64,000 bases of DNA, taken from the NCBI GenBank assembly GCA_037447655.1, contig JBBHKE010000423.1, positions 182,027 through 246,026 of the forward strand, written 5' to 3'. The position numbers and the translations under genes are program-made. Source of the DNA: Zygnema cylindricum (Eukaryota > Streptophyta > Zygnematophyceae > Zygnematales > Zygnemataceae). The notes under the pieces are model-generated. The model was given only the letters and a program-made list of their open reading frames with translations, did no database searches and was not told the origin of the DNA. Positions 12,743 to 23,977 of this stretch are shown one piece after another (position 1 is the first letter of the stretch; each line of letters begins with the position of its first letter).

Positions 12743-12814
12743 GAGCTGGTGGCACAGTGGTAGTGCGTTCGCAGCTTAAGTGAAAGGTCCCAGGTTCAAA
12801 TCCCGGCCGGCTCA
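12743..12814 (+). tRNA. tRNA-like sequence in TRIM LTR 2
   Basis: A full cloverleaf can be drawn. Acceptor GAGCTGG pairs with CCGGCTC, the D-stem is GCAC/GTGC, the anticodon stem TTCGC/GTGAA and the T-stem CCAGG/CCCGG with one mismatch. B-box 'GGTTCAAATCC' is exact. The anticodon loop is AGCTTAA, which has G where tRNAs keep U33, so the nominal CUU anticodon is doubtful. It sits downstream of a TATATAAAA box (about 12710) inside a miniature LTR. More likely a tRNA-derived pol III promoter carried by the element than a cellular tRNA gene. Confidence 0.45.
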
Positions 12815-13043
12815 TCAATCCCTTTATTGGGATCGTCCATTCTATCCCCCGATTCTAGGAATCTTAACATGGTATCGGAGCTAGGGGGCGTTGGCAAGCC
12901 ACACGAGATGGAGTACATCGTGAGGGGGCGTGTTGGGGGAATGTCCACTTCGGACTCCACGCGTGTGTATCGCAGTAAATGCTGGTCCGCCAGTGCGCCG
13001 TTCATTGCCGTAGATTCGGTTTCAGGCGCTTGCATGCACAATC

Positions 13044-13116
13044 GGCCGGGTAGCTCAGTTGGTAGAGCTAGTGTATGTCTAACACAAGGTCCCGGGTTCG
13101 ATCCCCGGCTTGGCCA
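13044..13116 (+). tRNA. tRNA-like sequence in TRIM LTR 3, nominal anticodon GTC
   Basis: The best cloverleaf of the three. Acceptor GGCCGGG pairs fully with CTTGGCC (two G-U pairs), D-stem GCTC/GAGC, anticodon stem AGTGT/ACACA with one end mismatch, T-stem CCGGG/CCCGG. The loop ATGTCTA has U33 and anticodon GUC, which would read Asp. The body does not resemble the usual plant tRNA-Asp. A-box and B-box ('GGTTCGATCCC') are exact and a TTTT pol III stop lies at about 13127. Because it occupies the same place in the LTR as its two relatives, I read it as a mobile tRNA-derived cassette. Confidence 0.5.
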
Positions 13117-13175
13117 TTTAATCAAAGTTTTCACTTTGGCGCCCATGCGATATGTAGAATATCGCCGATCCTCAA

Positions 13176-13290
13176 TAGGGAGGGAGAGAGAGGGAAAGGG
13201 GGAGAGAGAGAGAGAGAGAGGGAAAGAAGGAGAGAGAGAAAGAGTGAACGGGAGAGAGAGAGGGGGAGAGAAAGAAAGAGAGAGAGATGG
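13176..13290. repeat. (GA)n/(GGGA)n purine tract
   Basis: About 115 bp of almost pure purine, GAGAGG-type, just downstream of the TRIM array. Open frames over it are compositional artefacts. Confidence 0.9.
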
Positions 13291-13746
13291 AGATAATGAA
13301 TGTTAGAAGGACGACGACTGTGGTTCAAAAGTCCTGTAGGTTTTTCGCGCGAATACAATGAAGTAGCCGTTCGGATGTTTTTTTCCAACGTCAACTTCTC
13401 GGGTTACCGTTGGCCTATTTCACAGAAACACGCAACTTTTACCCTACTTCTATATCCCGCAATATTTCGAGGAAGGTCGTTTGTACGGTTTTCCGAGAAC
13501 TTCTGAAATCTACAAAGTCGGTGCTCTGAAAGCCGTACATTAATCGAACATCCGTCTGTTGCGGAAGTGATTTTTTTTCCGGTGGGAATAGGCTCACAGA
13601 TAATAAAATCTTCACCCGGTTTTGAGGAACAAATTGTTACAGCTGTACGGCTTCTAGCCGTACCAAACGAGACAGCGAAACCTTCAACATCGTAGGACTT
13701 GTACGGCTTACCCCCTAAACTTGCCTCTGTTTAAACGGTTAAACAC
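13291..13746. other. Unassigned sequence
   Basis: No gene or repeat recognised. 'Gtacgg'-containing phrases recur (for example 13475, 13620-13705). Confidence 0.3.
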
Positions 13747-14304
13747 TACACCGTGAATCGTTATTAGCGTTATGTACTCTATAACGTCGCCCACATATTT
13801 TGACCTCGAAACCTGAAATAGAATTGACATCACTAATTTTTTTTTGACGTTAATTACGGTTCTTGCAATTTAGCATTAACAATTATGATGTACGTATTTC
13901 CTCAATAGTGTGGTGTACGGAAGGTGTTTGTTTATAAACTAATGTATTTCATTACTGAAAATCGTTCCAAAAATGTGGTTAACTTATGTCGTTTGCATAT
14001 AGAACTGCGCTTAGAATAAAAGTGGAGTCGAGTTTGCGACAAACGTGTTCGCAAACCCAAATTAGAATTATGGATTAATTATAGTAAAAGGACGGGACAT
14101 TGTACGGATTGTCAGATTTTGTACTTCTATCTATTTTACTGTTTATACAATGACCGCAGGTCCGGTGTACCTAAATCAGCGTTATGGAGAAATTACAATT
14201 AAACATTTAAAAAAAAAAAATTGCGATACCCAAATTAGTACTAATAACACTAATTAATTATTGACACTAATAATCTCTAAACGCTAATAACGATTCACGG
14301 TGTA
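13747..14304. mobile_element. TIR element / MITE, CACCGTGAATC family, copy 1
   Basis: The ends are perfect inverted repeats of 25 bp: TACACCGTGAATCGTTATTA continuing at 13747-13771, and its reverse complement at 14280-14304. The outermost TA on each side can be read as a TA target duplication, with the element proper starting CACCGTG, as in Tc1/mariner-like elements. The interior (about 510 bp) is AT-rich with no transposase, so it is non-autonomous. A second member with related ends is at 60523-61061. Confidence 0.75.
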
Positions 14305-16012
14305 TTTGATTATATTGACTTTTGAAAAGTAGCCTGCTCCCGTCACGACTGGTTAACATTTTCTCGCAGGTCTAGCCAGCTTTTTTCAAGGTGCATCCAG
14401 CAAACCCATTGTAACTGAAATATAGAAACCTGTAAAAATAGAAAGCGGCTTTCGCTAACCAAGGAGACTAGAATTGGATAATTGGAGAATTCGGCGCAAG
14501 AGCGACTTGAACTGACGCAGGCAAAAAAACTCAGAGCAACAATATCTTTCTTTGACCAAGGGGTCAACGTACCATAAAAATGAGATATTATAGTGCAGGA
14601 CCGCACTGAAATGAAGCAACGATTTATTGCAAACTACATACTAGGTTCGTTAAATTTTTGCTGTGGGGCATGTGGGAGATTGCCCCCACTCGCCGAAACA
14701 AGGCGTTATTCCCACACTTGCCATATATATATATTTTTTTTGGGACGTTAAAACTGACCGGGAGATGTATAAGGATTTATATTTGACGTTAATTATTTGT
14801 GCGTTAACTTTGGACTATTTCCCATAATAATGAATTCATTTTAGTCCTTATAGTCGACCAGAGCGGGTATATGTCGCGTAACCGTTCATGTTTCATTTTA
14901 CTTTGTCTGTAGTTATTATCGTCAAAAACACATTCGAATGCTGCTCAGTTGCCCCCCGAAAACATAAACTGAATCGCACGCGGCCTAGTTGGCATTAATA
15001 CATGAACTAAAGTCTGAAACTGTATTTCAGATAGTTTATTGCAGTTTGCCACGTCTCCTTACACCAAACTATTATTAGGTGTTATAAATTTGCGTTTACA
15101 TTAGTATAGGGTTTCCCTTAGTAACGAGTGTTGAATGCAAACCCATGTTTATGACTTTAAGACAAGGGTTTGTTAATACTTCAAGGATAATTTTTAATAA
15201 TAAATAAAAGTGTGGATATCCATGAATCTTTTAGTTGGAGTGTGTTGCTTTCTTGCAATTTTTCTCTATCTTGCCACGAATTTGTAATATGTAAACAAAC
15301 CTTATTTATCAGCGCTCTTCGTAGGGTTAACGGTGCCATTCCAAGCACATATGTTTCAATACTAATATTATTTCATAAATTCGTTGTAAATTTTTTGTTC
15401 ATACAACTCGCACCTTTATGTCCTAATTGTTAAACTTGTTAATCTTATTTAAATCTTTGTTTTTTAATGCGCCCAATGGTACATTGTTGCAGTCAAACAT
15501 TGTTACTATAATTAACTGTTTACTTTCTTTATAAAAATTAACGATATGTTGTTGTGTTTGTATATGCAGTATAATAAACTTCCTTTTCAAAAAAACCACT
15601 TATTTTTGGTTTATGTTTAGTGTTAGTTGTAGCGTGTTAATTTATTTCCAAATTGTTTCCAGTTATACTTGTTTGAGTTTCAATATCGTATGCTTATAAA
15701 TGGTTGAATAATAATCCATGAAGTGCATGGTTGAATAATAATCCACGAATTTATTTATTGTAAATTTTGTGATGCACGTGGTTAGTTATATAGTAAAGCG
15801 TGAATATACATGAAATTGTAAAAAAACATAAATTGTTTATATTGAGACGAGAGGGGGGATTGACGGGTTTTTGGGATATCGATTATTACAATCACTTACG
15901 ATTAACATATGGTACATATAGTAGGGAAACGAACTACAAAGCACCACAATAACCCGTTTTTGGGTTGAACTAACAAAAAATCGACTGACGCACACAATCG
16001 ACCAATCGACCA
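14305..16012. other. Unassigned AT-rich intergenic sequence
   Basis: No recognisable gene. Small open frames (for example 15212-15433 plus) have no motif. A short phrase around 'ggttgaataataatccacga' is repeated near 15702 and 15729. Confidence 0.35.
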
Positions 16013-18284
16013 TTTAGATGAATGAGTACGAAAACAATGTAAACAGGGTGCAGGATCTGCCGGATGAATGTTGGATCTGAATTCGGTTGTCGAAATGATT
16101 CTTGTGAGGGAGAACACAATAGAATTTGAAGAGGAAGTGGGAATATTCAAGCCCTTGCAAGAAGGACAAATTTGAGAAACAAAGATTCCAAGAAACCTTA
16201 CAAAAACTCCGGAGGAGGGGACAAAGGAGGTCAATCTGATGGATCTGCAAGAGGACCTCCAAAGAGAGTGTCATTTTGGTTAAAAGCGATGACATTACAT
16301 GGCACCTCCAAAGAGAGTGTCATTTTGGTTAAAAGTCAGGACATTACATAGCAGGCAAATTTGAGAAACAAAGATTCCAATAAACCTTACAAAAACTCCG
16401 GAGGAGGGGGCATAGGAGGTCAATCTGATGGATATGCAAGAGGACCTCCAAAGAGAGTGTCATTTTGGTTACAAGCCGGGACATTACATGGCATGCAAAT
16501 TTGAGAAACAAAGATTCCAAGAAACCTTACAAAAAACTCCGGAGGAGGGGACATAGGAGGTCAATCTGATGGATCTGCAAGAGGACCTTCAAAGAGAGTG
16601 TCAATTTGGTTAAAATCCGGGACATTACATGACAGGCAACAATAGACTGGCTGATCTGTGGATTAAGGAGGGACAATATGTGAATTAAGGAGGGAGGGGC
16701 AATATGCGAATTAAGGAGGGACAGACCGGTCTATCTCAAGGAGGGAAAAATAAGGAGGGAAAAAAAAAGCACTTGTGGCAACACAAGTCAATGGAGATCA
16801 AAGAAAAGAGGAAGAGGGACATGATGAGGATATTCAGGATCTTATCCTCAACGACCAGGTGGAGAAAAATGTCACTAAACTAGAAATTTCGAGAAGGCAA
16901 AAGTGTGCCTTTGAAGGTATGAAAGAGACTCCCAAAGAGGGATGGATAATTAACTTTGGTGCCTCTATGCATATATGTAGAGATAAGTAGTGGTTTACTA
17001 AGCTTAGAAAGATCCCATCTGTTGAGATAAAATATGGGGATGGGAGAGTAGTTACCGCTAGTTTACTAGGATCAGTGGATCTTAGGGTCCTAGTGGAAGG
17101 AAAAACATCTATAGTAACTTTATCAGATGTATTGTACATTCCACAACTAAAAAAGAACCTTATCTCCACATCAACCTTATCTCCATATCAGTGGTAGATG
17201 ATAAGGAGTTTGAGAAAGGCACTAGAAAGGGAGTTTTTACAGCTAGCTTCGAGAATGAAGTGTACTTCATTGCTGTAAAGGGAACCCGAGAAGTTAGGGA
17301 ATGTTTTGTTTGGTTATGAATAATGAAAGGAAATGAGTTTAATATTTTTGTGTAAAGGAGATGATGATTTGGCATAAGAGGTGGGGGCATGTGCATCTAG
17401 ATAGACTAAAGAAAATGAAACGAAAGGGAGTAGTAGAGGGAATACAATTTGGTGATGATGAAACTATGAGTGATTGCATTGGATGTGTTGAAGGTAAAAC
17501 ACAAAAACTACCTTTTCCAAAAGTTGTCACCTTTAGGGGAGAAAAGGTACTAGATCTAGTTCACACTAATATATGGGGATCAACTAGAGTCTGGTATATG
17601 TTAACTATCAAAGATGACTGGTCTAGGTATTCACGGGTATATTTCCCTAAGTTTAAATCCGAAGCAACAAACTACTTTAAAAAATATAAGGCATGGAGTG
17701 AAAACCTCCATGGAACTTCTATAAAAAGGGTAAAAAGTGATAATAGGGGGGATATACCTCTAATCAGTTTAAGGAATATGTGAAAACTGAAGGAATTCAA
17801 CATAAGAAAACTGTTCCAAACAATCCTGAACAAAATGGTGTAGTAGAAAGGTTAAATAGAACGTTAGATAATAGTGCTAGGAGCATGATAACTTATATAA
17901 AAATAGGACGACAATTTTGGGCAGAGGCCATGAACTGTGCTAACTAACTCAAAAATAAAGTTGTTACATCATGTGTTAAAGAGGAAACGCCATATGTAAG
18001 GTGGACAGGAAGGAAGCTAGACATAGCACACTTAAAGGTTTTCGAAAGTTAAGTTTATTGTTTAAATACTGATAAATTTGAGTGGAAATTAGATGAATGG
18101 TAAGCTCGGACACTTATTGAGATATGATGAGGATCTTACAGGGTATAGAGTCTATGATCTGAAAAAATGTGATATTATTATGGTCAAGCATTTAGTAGTC
18201 AAGGATGAAGGGAAAGCTGTAAATCCTTTCAAATACACAAGACCTGTAAAAATCAAAATTTAATCAGATAAAGAATCAAAAATA
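16013..18284 (+). pseudogene. Copia E4, 5' part: gag, protease, integrase
   Basis: Oldest layer of the nest and host of element A. Gag enters near 16013 ('NEYENNVNRVQ'); the 5' LTR and gag start are missing. A region of amplified gag repeats follows (16167-16636). Protease is at 16945-16985 with Asn-Phe-Gly-Ala ('WIINFGASMH') where the family has Asp-Ser-Gly-Ala, so the catalytic Asp is lost. Integrase spans about 17361-18060: zinc-finger part 'HKRWGHVHLDRL', core 'DLVHTNIWG', then 'SDNRGD'. Stops and shifts occur throughout. Reading ends near 'SDKESKI' at 18284, where the LTR of A begins. The reading resumes at 47959, supporting one element split in two. Confidence 0.8.
16167..16636 (+). repeat. 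Tandemly amplified gag zinc-knuckle region
   Basis: A unit starting 'caaatttgagaaacaaagat' recurs at 16167, 16356 and 16496, spacing 189 and 140 bp. The first interval includes an extra 49-bp partial copy ending at about 16352. Each unit covers the basic linker and the zinc knuckle, which in the last full unit reads 'CHFGYKPGHYMAC', a CCHC knuckle with its second Cys changed to Gly. Element N has one such knuckle in the same place. The amplification is inside a dead element, so it may simply be replication slippage. Confidence 0.8.
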
Positions 18285-19220
18285 TCAAACTATGTGGCCT
18301 CAATTGACCCATAGTGTATGCAACATATGTAAAGCCTCTAAGATAATATTTCCCCCTTCAACTTTCCCAGGCACACAAGTGTTCTGACCACCTTCACCCT
18401 TGTGAGGACCCGACTCCCCTGAGCCGAACGCAAAAAGAATCACTGAATTTTCTCCCATGAGCAGTAAGTTATGGTTGGCGAAAGATGGCTTATTTATTCA
18501 AAAGGTCATCAGGAGAGAGGCGCCTCATAAACACTAAGTCATAGTCTGCCTACTCTCAGCTACCTACTCCTAAACCGTAGACCAATAAGAAGATTGTACA
18601 GTACTAGAAGGCACACTGGCCGATGTAGGTATCGTACGATCATTGTAAGACAAGGCCCACACTGGCCGATGTAGGTATCGTACGATCATTGTAAGACAAG
18701 GCCTTGCAGGTGACGCTTGTCAAATCAAGAGCCATGGTTTCTCCTCTCATTTTCTCCAGTGTCCAATAAAGTGCCGCCACGTGTCATCGCGTGATTTATC
18801 TCTAAAATCCTCCAAAAGTTTATTTCGGTTTGGGGGATGCGACGATATCCGTTCGACGAAGTAAATTTACACGGTTCGATTTGCGTCCGTGCGCGACGTC
18901 GGTTAATATACGCCTTTTCGTTTAAATTTTTTGTCGAATGAATTCGTCGCCATGTAATTGTATATTGAACTTATCAAACCCCATATGTCCAACGATTTAT
19001 CAAACACTCAATGGATAGTGCGGTAGGCTACTTTGGACTACACATGAGTTAAGATCACATCCAGACCAGTCCAACATTTTGGTAAAATGCCCTCTTCCTT
19101 AGTCTGCCACCTTCTAAATAAAGAGGCAACCATGGTTTTTCTTTTATCCTCTCTCCCTCTCTCTCTTTCTAGAGTCCAACTAAAATAGAGACGTAAATTA
19201 TTAATTTCCTCTTTTCAACA
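18285..19220 (-). repeat. 3' LTR of element A
   Basis: On the plus strand it runs from 'tcaaactatgtgg' (expected TG start, one base changed) to 'cttttcaaca', followed by a purine tract on the minus strand (TTAAGGGGAG). It is homologous to the LTRs of E5, E7 and N, sharing the 'aaaaagaatcactgaat' block and GTAC-rich U3. A 46-bp segment beginning 'cacactggccgatgtagg' is duplicated in tandem at 18612 and 18658. Confidence 0.8.
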
Positions 19221-20209
19221 CTCCCCTTAATTCCTAGTCACTTTTCAATTTCAATCCAAAATTTTCTCTAAAAAAAATTAACTTTAGAGAAGGCACTGGT
19301 TTTGTCACCATATCAACAATCATTTCTTCATCAAATTTATGAACTAGTTTAATGATTTTATTTTCAACCTTCTCTTTGACAAAGCTTAGTCTAATATACA
19401 TATGCTAGCTTTAAAGTGATGTTTTGGATTAGCTGCAATAGAGATAGCAACTTGATTATCACAAAAAACATTATGAGTTTTAGACTGCATGAAACCAAGT
19501 TCTTGAAGAAGAGATTTCACCCATATTGATTCTTAGGCGGCAGCACAAGGAGCCATGTACCCAGCCTCCATAGTGAAATGAGCAACTACTTTCTGTTGCT
19601 TGCTACTCCAATAACGTGCACCTGATCCAATTTGCAACACATGTTCAGTCGTACACTCCTTACTCCCTTAGAGGAACATCTCGATAACTGGCATCACTCT
19701 AAGTAGTGATGTTAGTGTGCTCCCCTCCCAAATGCAACCACAATTCCGTTGTTCCCACCAGATATCTCATCACTCTTTTGGCTGCTTTCCAGTCTCTCTT
19801 TCTGGGTTCATTTAGACTTCTACTAAGGACACCTAAAGTTGCAGCTATATCCGGTCGAGTGCACTTTAAAAAATAGATTAAACTACCTACAATCTGGTGA
19901 TAAGGGATGTTTTCCATAAACCTCCATGGGAGTGGTACATCTATTTGGTTTATATATTTGAAACTTATCTAGCATATTACCAATAAATTATTTCTGAATA
20001 AGTCTTATTATTCTATTCCCTCTATCTCTCTCTATCTGAATTCCGAAAATGTACCTTGCCTCGCCGAGGTCTTTCATGTCAAATCGACTTCTAAGGTCCT
20101 ATTTTAGTTTGTTACTCTTATCTAAGGACTTGCTTAAGACATAACAAATCATCTACATAAATAGCAATAAATATCAACCCATTCTCATCCTCAAACAAAT
20201 ATATAGAGT
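19221..20209 (-). pseudogene. Element A RNase H and RT end
   Basis: On the minus strand the RNase H region reads clearly at 19699-19917 ('YHQIVGSLIYFLKCTRPDIA', 'RYLVGTTELWLHLGGEH'). The end, with the metal-site region, is at 19300-19560. RT sequence continues to 20209, where E5 is inserted inside the codons before the YVDDL region. The 3' part of the same RT resumes after E5 at 33525. Several stops. Confidence 0.8.
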
Positions 20210-21156
20210 TGTTGAAAAGAAATAATTAATATTCACTTCTTAATTTAGACTCTAGAGAGAAGAGAGAGAGAGAGTCACCATGGCTGCCCACATAGTCGAA
20301 AAGAATCAGACAGACAGGTAGACAGATTGAAAGATGACCAAAATGTTGCCGTGGAATTTGATCCTTGGTCTACGGCCCACAAGTGTAGACGTACAGCTTA
20401 TCCATTAAGGCGTTGACGAAACAATACACGTATGTGGTTCGATATTTATTTAAATCGTTACTTAACGTCACTTCCACTCAAACAAACCAAATTGACGAAA
20501 CAACACATATAGACAACTGCGCTCGCGGACGCGAATCTAACCGTGTAAAATATATAATCGGACGGACGTCGTCGCCGCCGCCAAACCCTAGTGAATCTTC
20601 GGCGGCTTTTGGACATAGCGGCGCGCTGTGCAACGTGGCGCCACATAATTAGATGCCAGAAAAGATGGGAGGAGAAACGATGGCTCCCAAGATGATAAGT
20701 GTCAACCAAAAGGCCATGTTGTACAATAGCCGTACATTAAGTACAATCGGCCACTGTACCTTCTTGTACTATACAATCTTTTGATTGGTCTAGTGTACAC
20801 TATTAGGTAGCTGTGAGTAAGAGTTTAGGGACTTAGAGTGTTTGAGGCGCCACTCTCCAGGTGACCTTTTGTATTTATAGGCCATCTTTGGCCAGCCATA
20901 ACTTACTGCTCAGGGGAGCAAATTCATTGATTCTTTTTGCGTTTGACTCTAGAGAGTCTTGCTCAGGGGAGCAAATTCATTGATTTTTTTTGCGTTTGAC
21001 TCAAGGGAGTCTTGTCCTCACAGAGGTGAGGGTGGTTAAAGTATTTCAGTGCCTGGTCGGGACTAATTTAGTGGGAAAGTAGAAGGGGCAAATATTATCC
21101 TAGATGCTTTACATATGCTGCTCATTCTCTGGGATAATGAAGACCACATAATTTCA
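20210..21156 (+). repeat. 5' LTR of E5
   Basis: Starts TGTTGAAAAG and ends ATAATTTCA. It carries GTAC-rich U3 sequence, a CCAAT-like 'gattggtc' at about 20776, and a direct duplication of about 57 bp around 20906-21016, each copy ending in a palindrome (GACTCTAGAGAGTC at 20945, GACTCAAGGGAGTC at 20998). An ATG at about 21138 lies in frame with gag but is followed by a TAA. Confidence 0.85.
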
Positions 21157-21171
21157 GATTAAGGGCCCACC
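21157..21171 (+). other. E5 primer-binding site, anticodon-region type
   Basis: GATTAAGGGCCCACC directly follows the LTR and matches 13 of 15 bases of GGTTATGGGCCCACC, the complement of the anticodon arm of eukaryotic initiator tRNA-Met. The ATG present in N and E7 is changed to AAG here. Confidence 0.7.
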
Positions 21172-22230
21172 CTCCAAGGTGCCCATATTTAATGGATCAT
21201 ACTTTTCTTATTACAAAATGATGATGGAGGGGTAACTTTTTTAGAAGCACATAAGGGGCATGGTGTCCGGGCAAATTCGATGCCCACCTCCACCTGGGTT
21301 TGGATGAACATGTTTTTCTGGCACCTAAGTCACAACAAGTGCCAAAACATCAACCAACATCACGAATGATGACGAGGAAAGGGAGGAAATAATCATGGAA
21401 GGAGAAAAGGGAGGAGCTGCTCCTCAAGGTACTCTATTGTCAAAGACGATAGTGACAGCAACACCACTAGCAATGGTGACAGGGTGTCAAACCGAACGGT
21501 CAAAATATGAAAATTAGAACTATAAGGACAAGGTTGCTAAGCTCTTAATTCTTAAAAGTGCAGTGAAGGGTATTGCCATTCCCCTTATGTATGTTAGGTC
21601 TTCCTCTCATATTTGGGTATCTCTTGTAAACAAATATAAGAGTGGGTCATTGCACCAGCAACAACTGGCATAAAATAAGATTTCAGGTTATACTTACAAC
21701 GGAAGAAGTATGAATGATTATTAAAATGACTTAGGAGCATTATTTGGAGAACTAGAGAGCGCAGGTAACTCATGGTCTAAAAGACAAAGAGTAAATACAT
21801 TAATAATGAAACTACCTGAAGACTATGAGAATATTATTAATCAATTGCATGATCTAGGTGATAGCAATTGGAATTGGGATGATACAGTGGGGATGATTTT
21901 CGTAAAAGAGAGTATTGTAGAACTTAGGAGAGGAAGTCCAAGTGTTCAAGCATTGGTTGGAGGATCTGATTGGCGGAAGCGGGATAAGGAAAAGGGAAAG
22001 GATCCATATCGAAAATTTGGAGGAAGAGGACAATGAGGTATCAGATATGACACACAGGGAAGAGGAGCTCTTCGAGGTGGACTACGTCATTTTTTGCAAG
22101 AAACTGGGACATTATATAGCAGATTGTGTCAAACTTGCAGATATTCGACTGAAAGATGGACAAGGTTTCTCAAGAGATGGAGGAAAGAAAAAGGCTTTTT
22201 TGACTTAAGTTCTTGAAGAGGAAGAAGTTG
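21172..22230 (+). pseudogene. E5 gag remnant
   Basis: After the primer site the frame reads Gly-Pro-Pro-Ser-Lys-Val-Pro-Ile-Phe-Asn-Gly, the conserved Gag start of this lineage. Later pieces are 'MKLPEDYENIINQLHDLGDS' at 21806 and a knuckle-like 'FCKKLGHYIADCVKL' at 22093. The first Cys of the CCHC knuckle is missing. Several stops and at least two frameshifts. Confidence 0.75.
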
Positions 22231-22299
22231 AAGTATTCGACCGGAAGAGGAGCTTGAGGAGCTTCTCCTTAATCCGAAAACCACTAGGAAACATGTCGA

Positions 22300-23977
22300 C
22301 ATTCTAAGGAGACAAAAGTGTGCTTTCGGAGGTAAGAGGGATCCACCTGAGGATGGGTGGATCATAGACTCGGGGGCCTTAATGCATATGTGCAAGGAAA
22401 AGTGGTGGTTTACTAAATTGAGGAAAATTCCAACAGTTGAGATAGAGTACGGAGATGGTAGAGTAGAAACCACAAGTCATGTTGGATTGGTTGATTTAAA
22501 ACTTCTAGTTGATGGAAATGCTTCAATTGTAACACTCTCAGATGTTCATTACATTCCACATCTTAGCAAAAATCTAGTTTCTATAGCTGTTCTAGATGGA
22601 AAAGAGTTCGGAACAGGAATTAAGAAAGGAATCTTCACAGCTAGCTTTGATAATGAGGTTTATTTCATAGCTCAAAAAGGTAGTCAAAAAATGTTCAAAA
22701 TTGTATTTTGCAATGAAAAGAGTGTTCTCTACTCGTGTGAAAGTGATATGATGCTTTGGCACAAGAGGTTGGGTCATGTGCATCTAGATAGATTAAAGAA
22801 AATGAAGAAAAATGGAATAGTGAATGGAATTCAGTTTGGAGATGATGAGATCTCAGATGATTGTACTGGATGTGCCCAAGGAAAGATTCATATACTTCCA
22901 TTTCTAAAGGCATCCACATTTAGAAGAGAGAAAGTATTAGATCTAGTTCACACTGATGTTTGGGGACCAGCTAGGTATGTTTCACATGGGGGGAAAAGAT
23001 GGATGCTAACCATTACAAATGATTGGTTTAGATACACTAAGGTATACTTTCTTAGACATAAGTCAAAGGTACTAAGATGTTTCAAATAATACTAAAAATG
23101 GAGTGAAAAATTACATGAAACCTCAATAAAAGAGAAAAGAAGTGATAATGAGAAAGAATACACCTCAAAGAAATTTGAAGAATTTCTAAAAGAAGAAAGA
23201 ATCCATCATGAGAAAAACCGATTCTTACAATCCAGAACAGAATGGAGTAGCAGAATGAGAGTAACAGAAAGAGTAATTAGAAATTTAGGAGATATGTCCA
23301 AAAGTATGTTAAGTGATAAAAAGATAGGATTGCAATTTTGAGCAGAGTCTACGAACTATGCTAACTTCATCAAAAATAGAGTCCTAACTTTAGTAAATAA
23401 AGAGGAAACTCCATATGAGAGGTGGACAGGAACAAAACGAAATTTGTCAAGTTTTAAGAGTGTTTGGAAGTCAAGTCTATAGTAAGGATTCCGATAAGAC
23501 TAAATGGAAGTTAGAGGTAAGAGGGAAACCAAGATATATTGTAGGATATGATTAGAGCACAAAAGGATATCGAGTGTATGACTTGAAAAAAAGAGATATC
23601 ATTTTGGTAAAACACATAGTGGTGATAAATGAAGTAAATTCTATTGATCCATTTAAATATAACAAAGAAGTCAAAGCAGATGTGAATCGGGTCAGTATTG
23701 TGACTTTCACTTTGGATATAAAGAAAAGGAAGACGAGGAGAAGGAAAAATCTGCAAATGTGTCAAAGGAGAAGGACGAAAGGACAACATCTGAGGTAACA
23801 CCACAATACAAAGTGGAAACTGACGAGGAACTTGATCAAACACCGGAATTAGAAGATAGGGGAGATGAAAATCTTCCTAAATGAATGAAATTCTATGGGC
23901 TCCATTGCCACACAGAATTCGCAGATCCAAAAAAGCTAATCTAGATAGTGCCAACTCCAAGTTTATATAAACCCGAA
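22300..23977 (+). pseudogene. E5 protease and integrase
   Basis: Protease: 'GWIIDSGALMHMCKEKWWF' (22345-22410), catalytic Asp-Ser-Gly kept. The best open stretch is 22382-23089. It covers the rest of protease, the pre-integrase zinc finger ('HKRLGHVHLDRLKKMKKNGI' to 'CTGCAQGK') and the integrase core start ('DLVHTDVWGPA'). After 23089 stops accumulate; the second Asp region has become 'RSDNEKEY' and the last Glu region is broken. Reading fades at the solo LTR boundary (23977) and resumes at 24983. Confidence 0.8.

Larger units (their letters stand above)
12340..13118 (+). mobile_element. Tandem miniature LTR element (TRIM-like), LTR-int-LTR-int-LTR
   Basis: Three LTR-like units (12340-12580, 12647-12869 and 12931 to at least 13118) are separated by internal regions of only 66 and 61 bp. 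Each internal region starts with a primer-binding site, TGGTATCAAAGC at 12581 and TGGTATCGGAGC at 12870, which match the plant site TGGTATCAGAGC at 11 of 12 bases. Each ends in a polypurine run (CGAGGGGGG before 12647, GAGGGGGCG before 12931) just before a TGTTG start. This is the layout of TRIMs, non-autonomous LTR retrotransposons that code for nothing and often form tandem arrays sharing LTRs. The unusual part is a tRNA-like sequence inside every LTR, described separately. The last LTR loses similarity after its tRNA-like part, so its 3' end is unplaced. Confidence 0.75.

Noticed and set aside
12453-13116. Calling three ordinary tRNA genes
   Set aside because: One has non-pairing acceptor strands, one lacks U33, and all lie at the same position in LTR-like repeats with primer sites, so a mobile cassette is more likely.
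13075-13394. Arg/Glu-rich frames and their Ser/Leu-rich opposite strand
   Set aside because: Produced by the (GA)n tract; all frames are open for compositional reasons.
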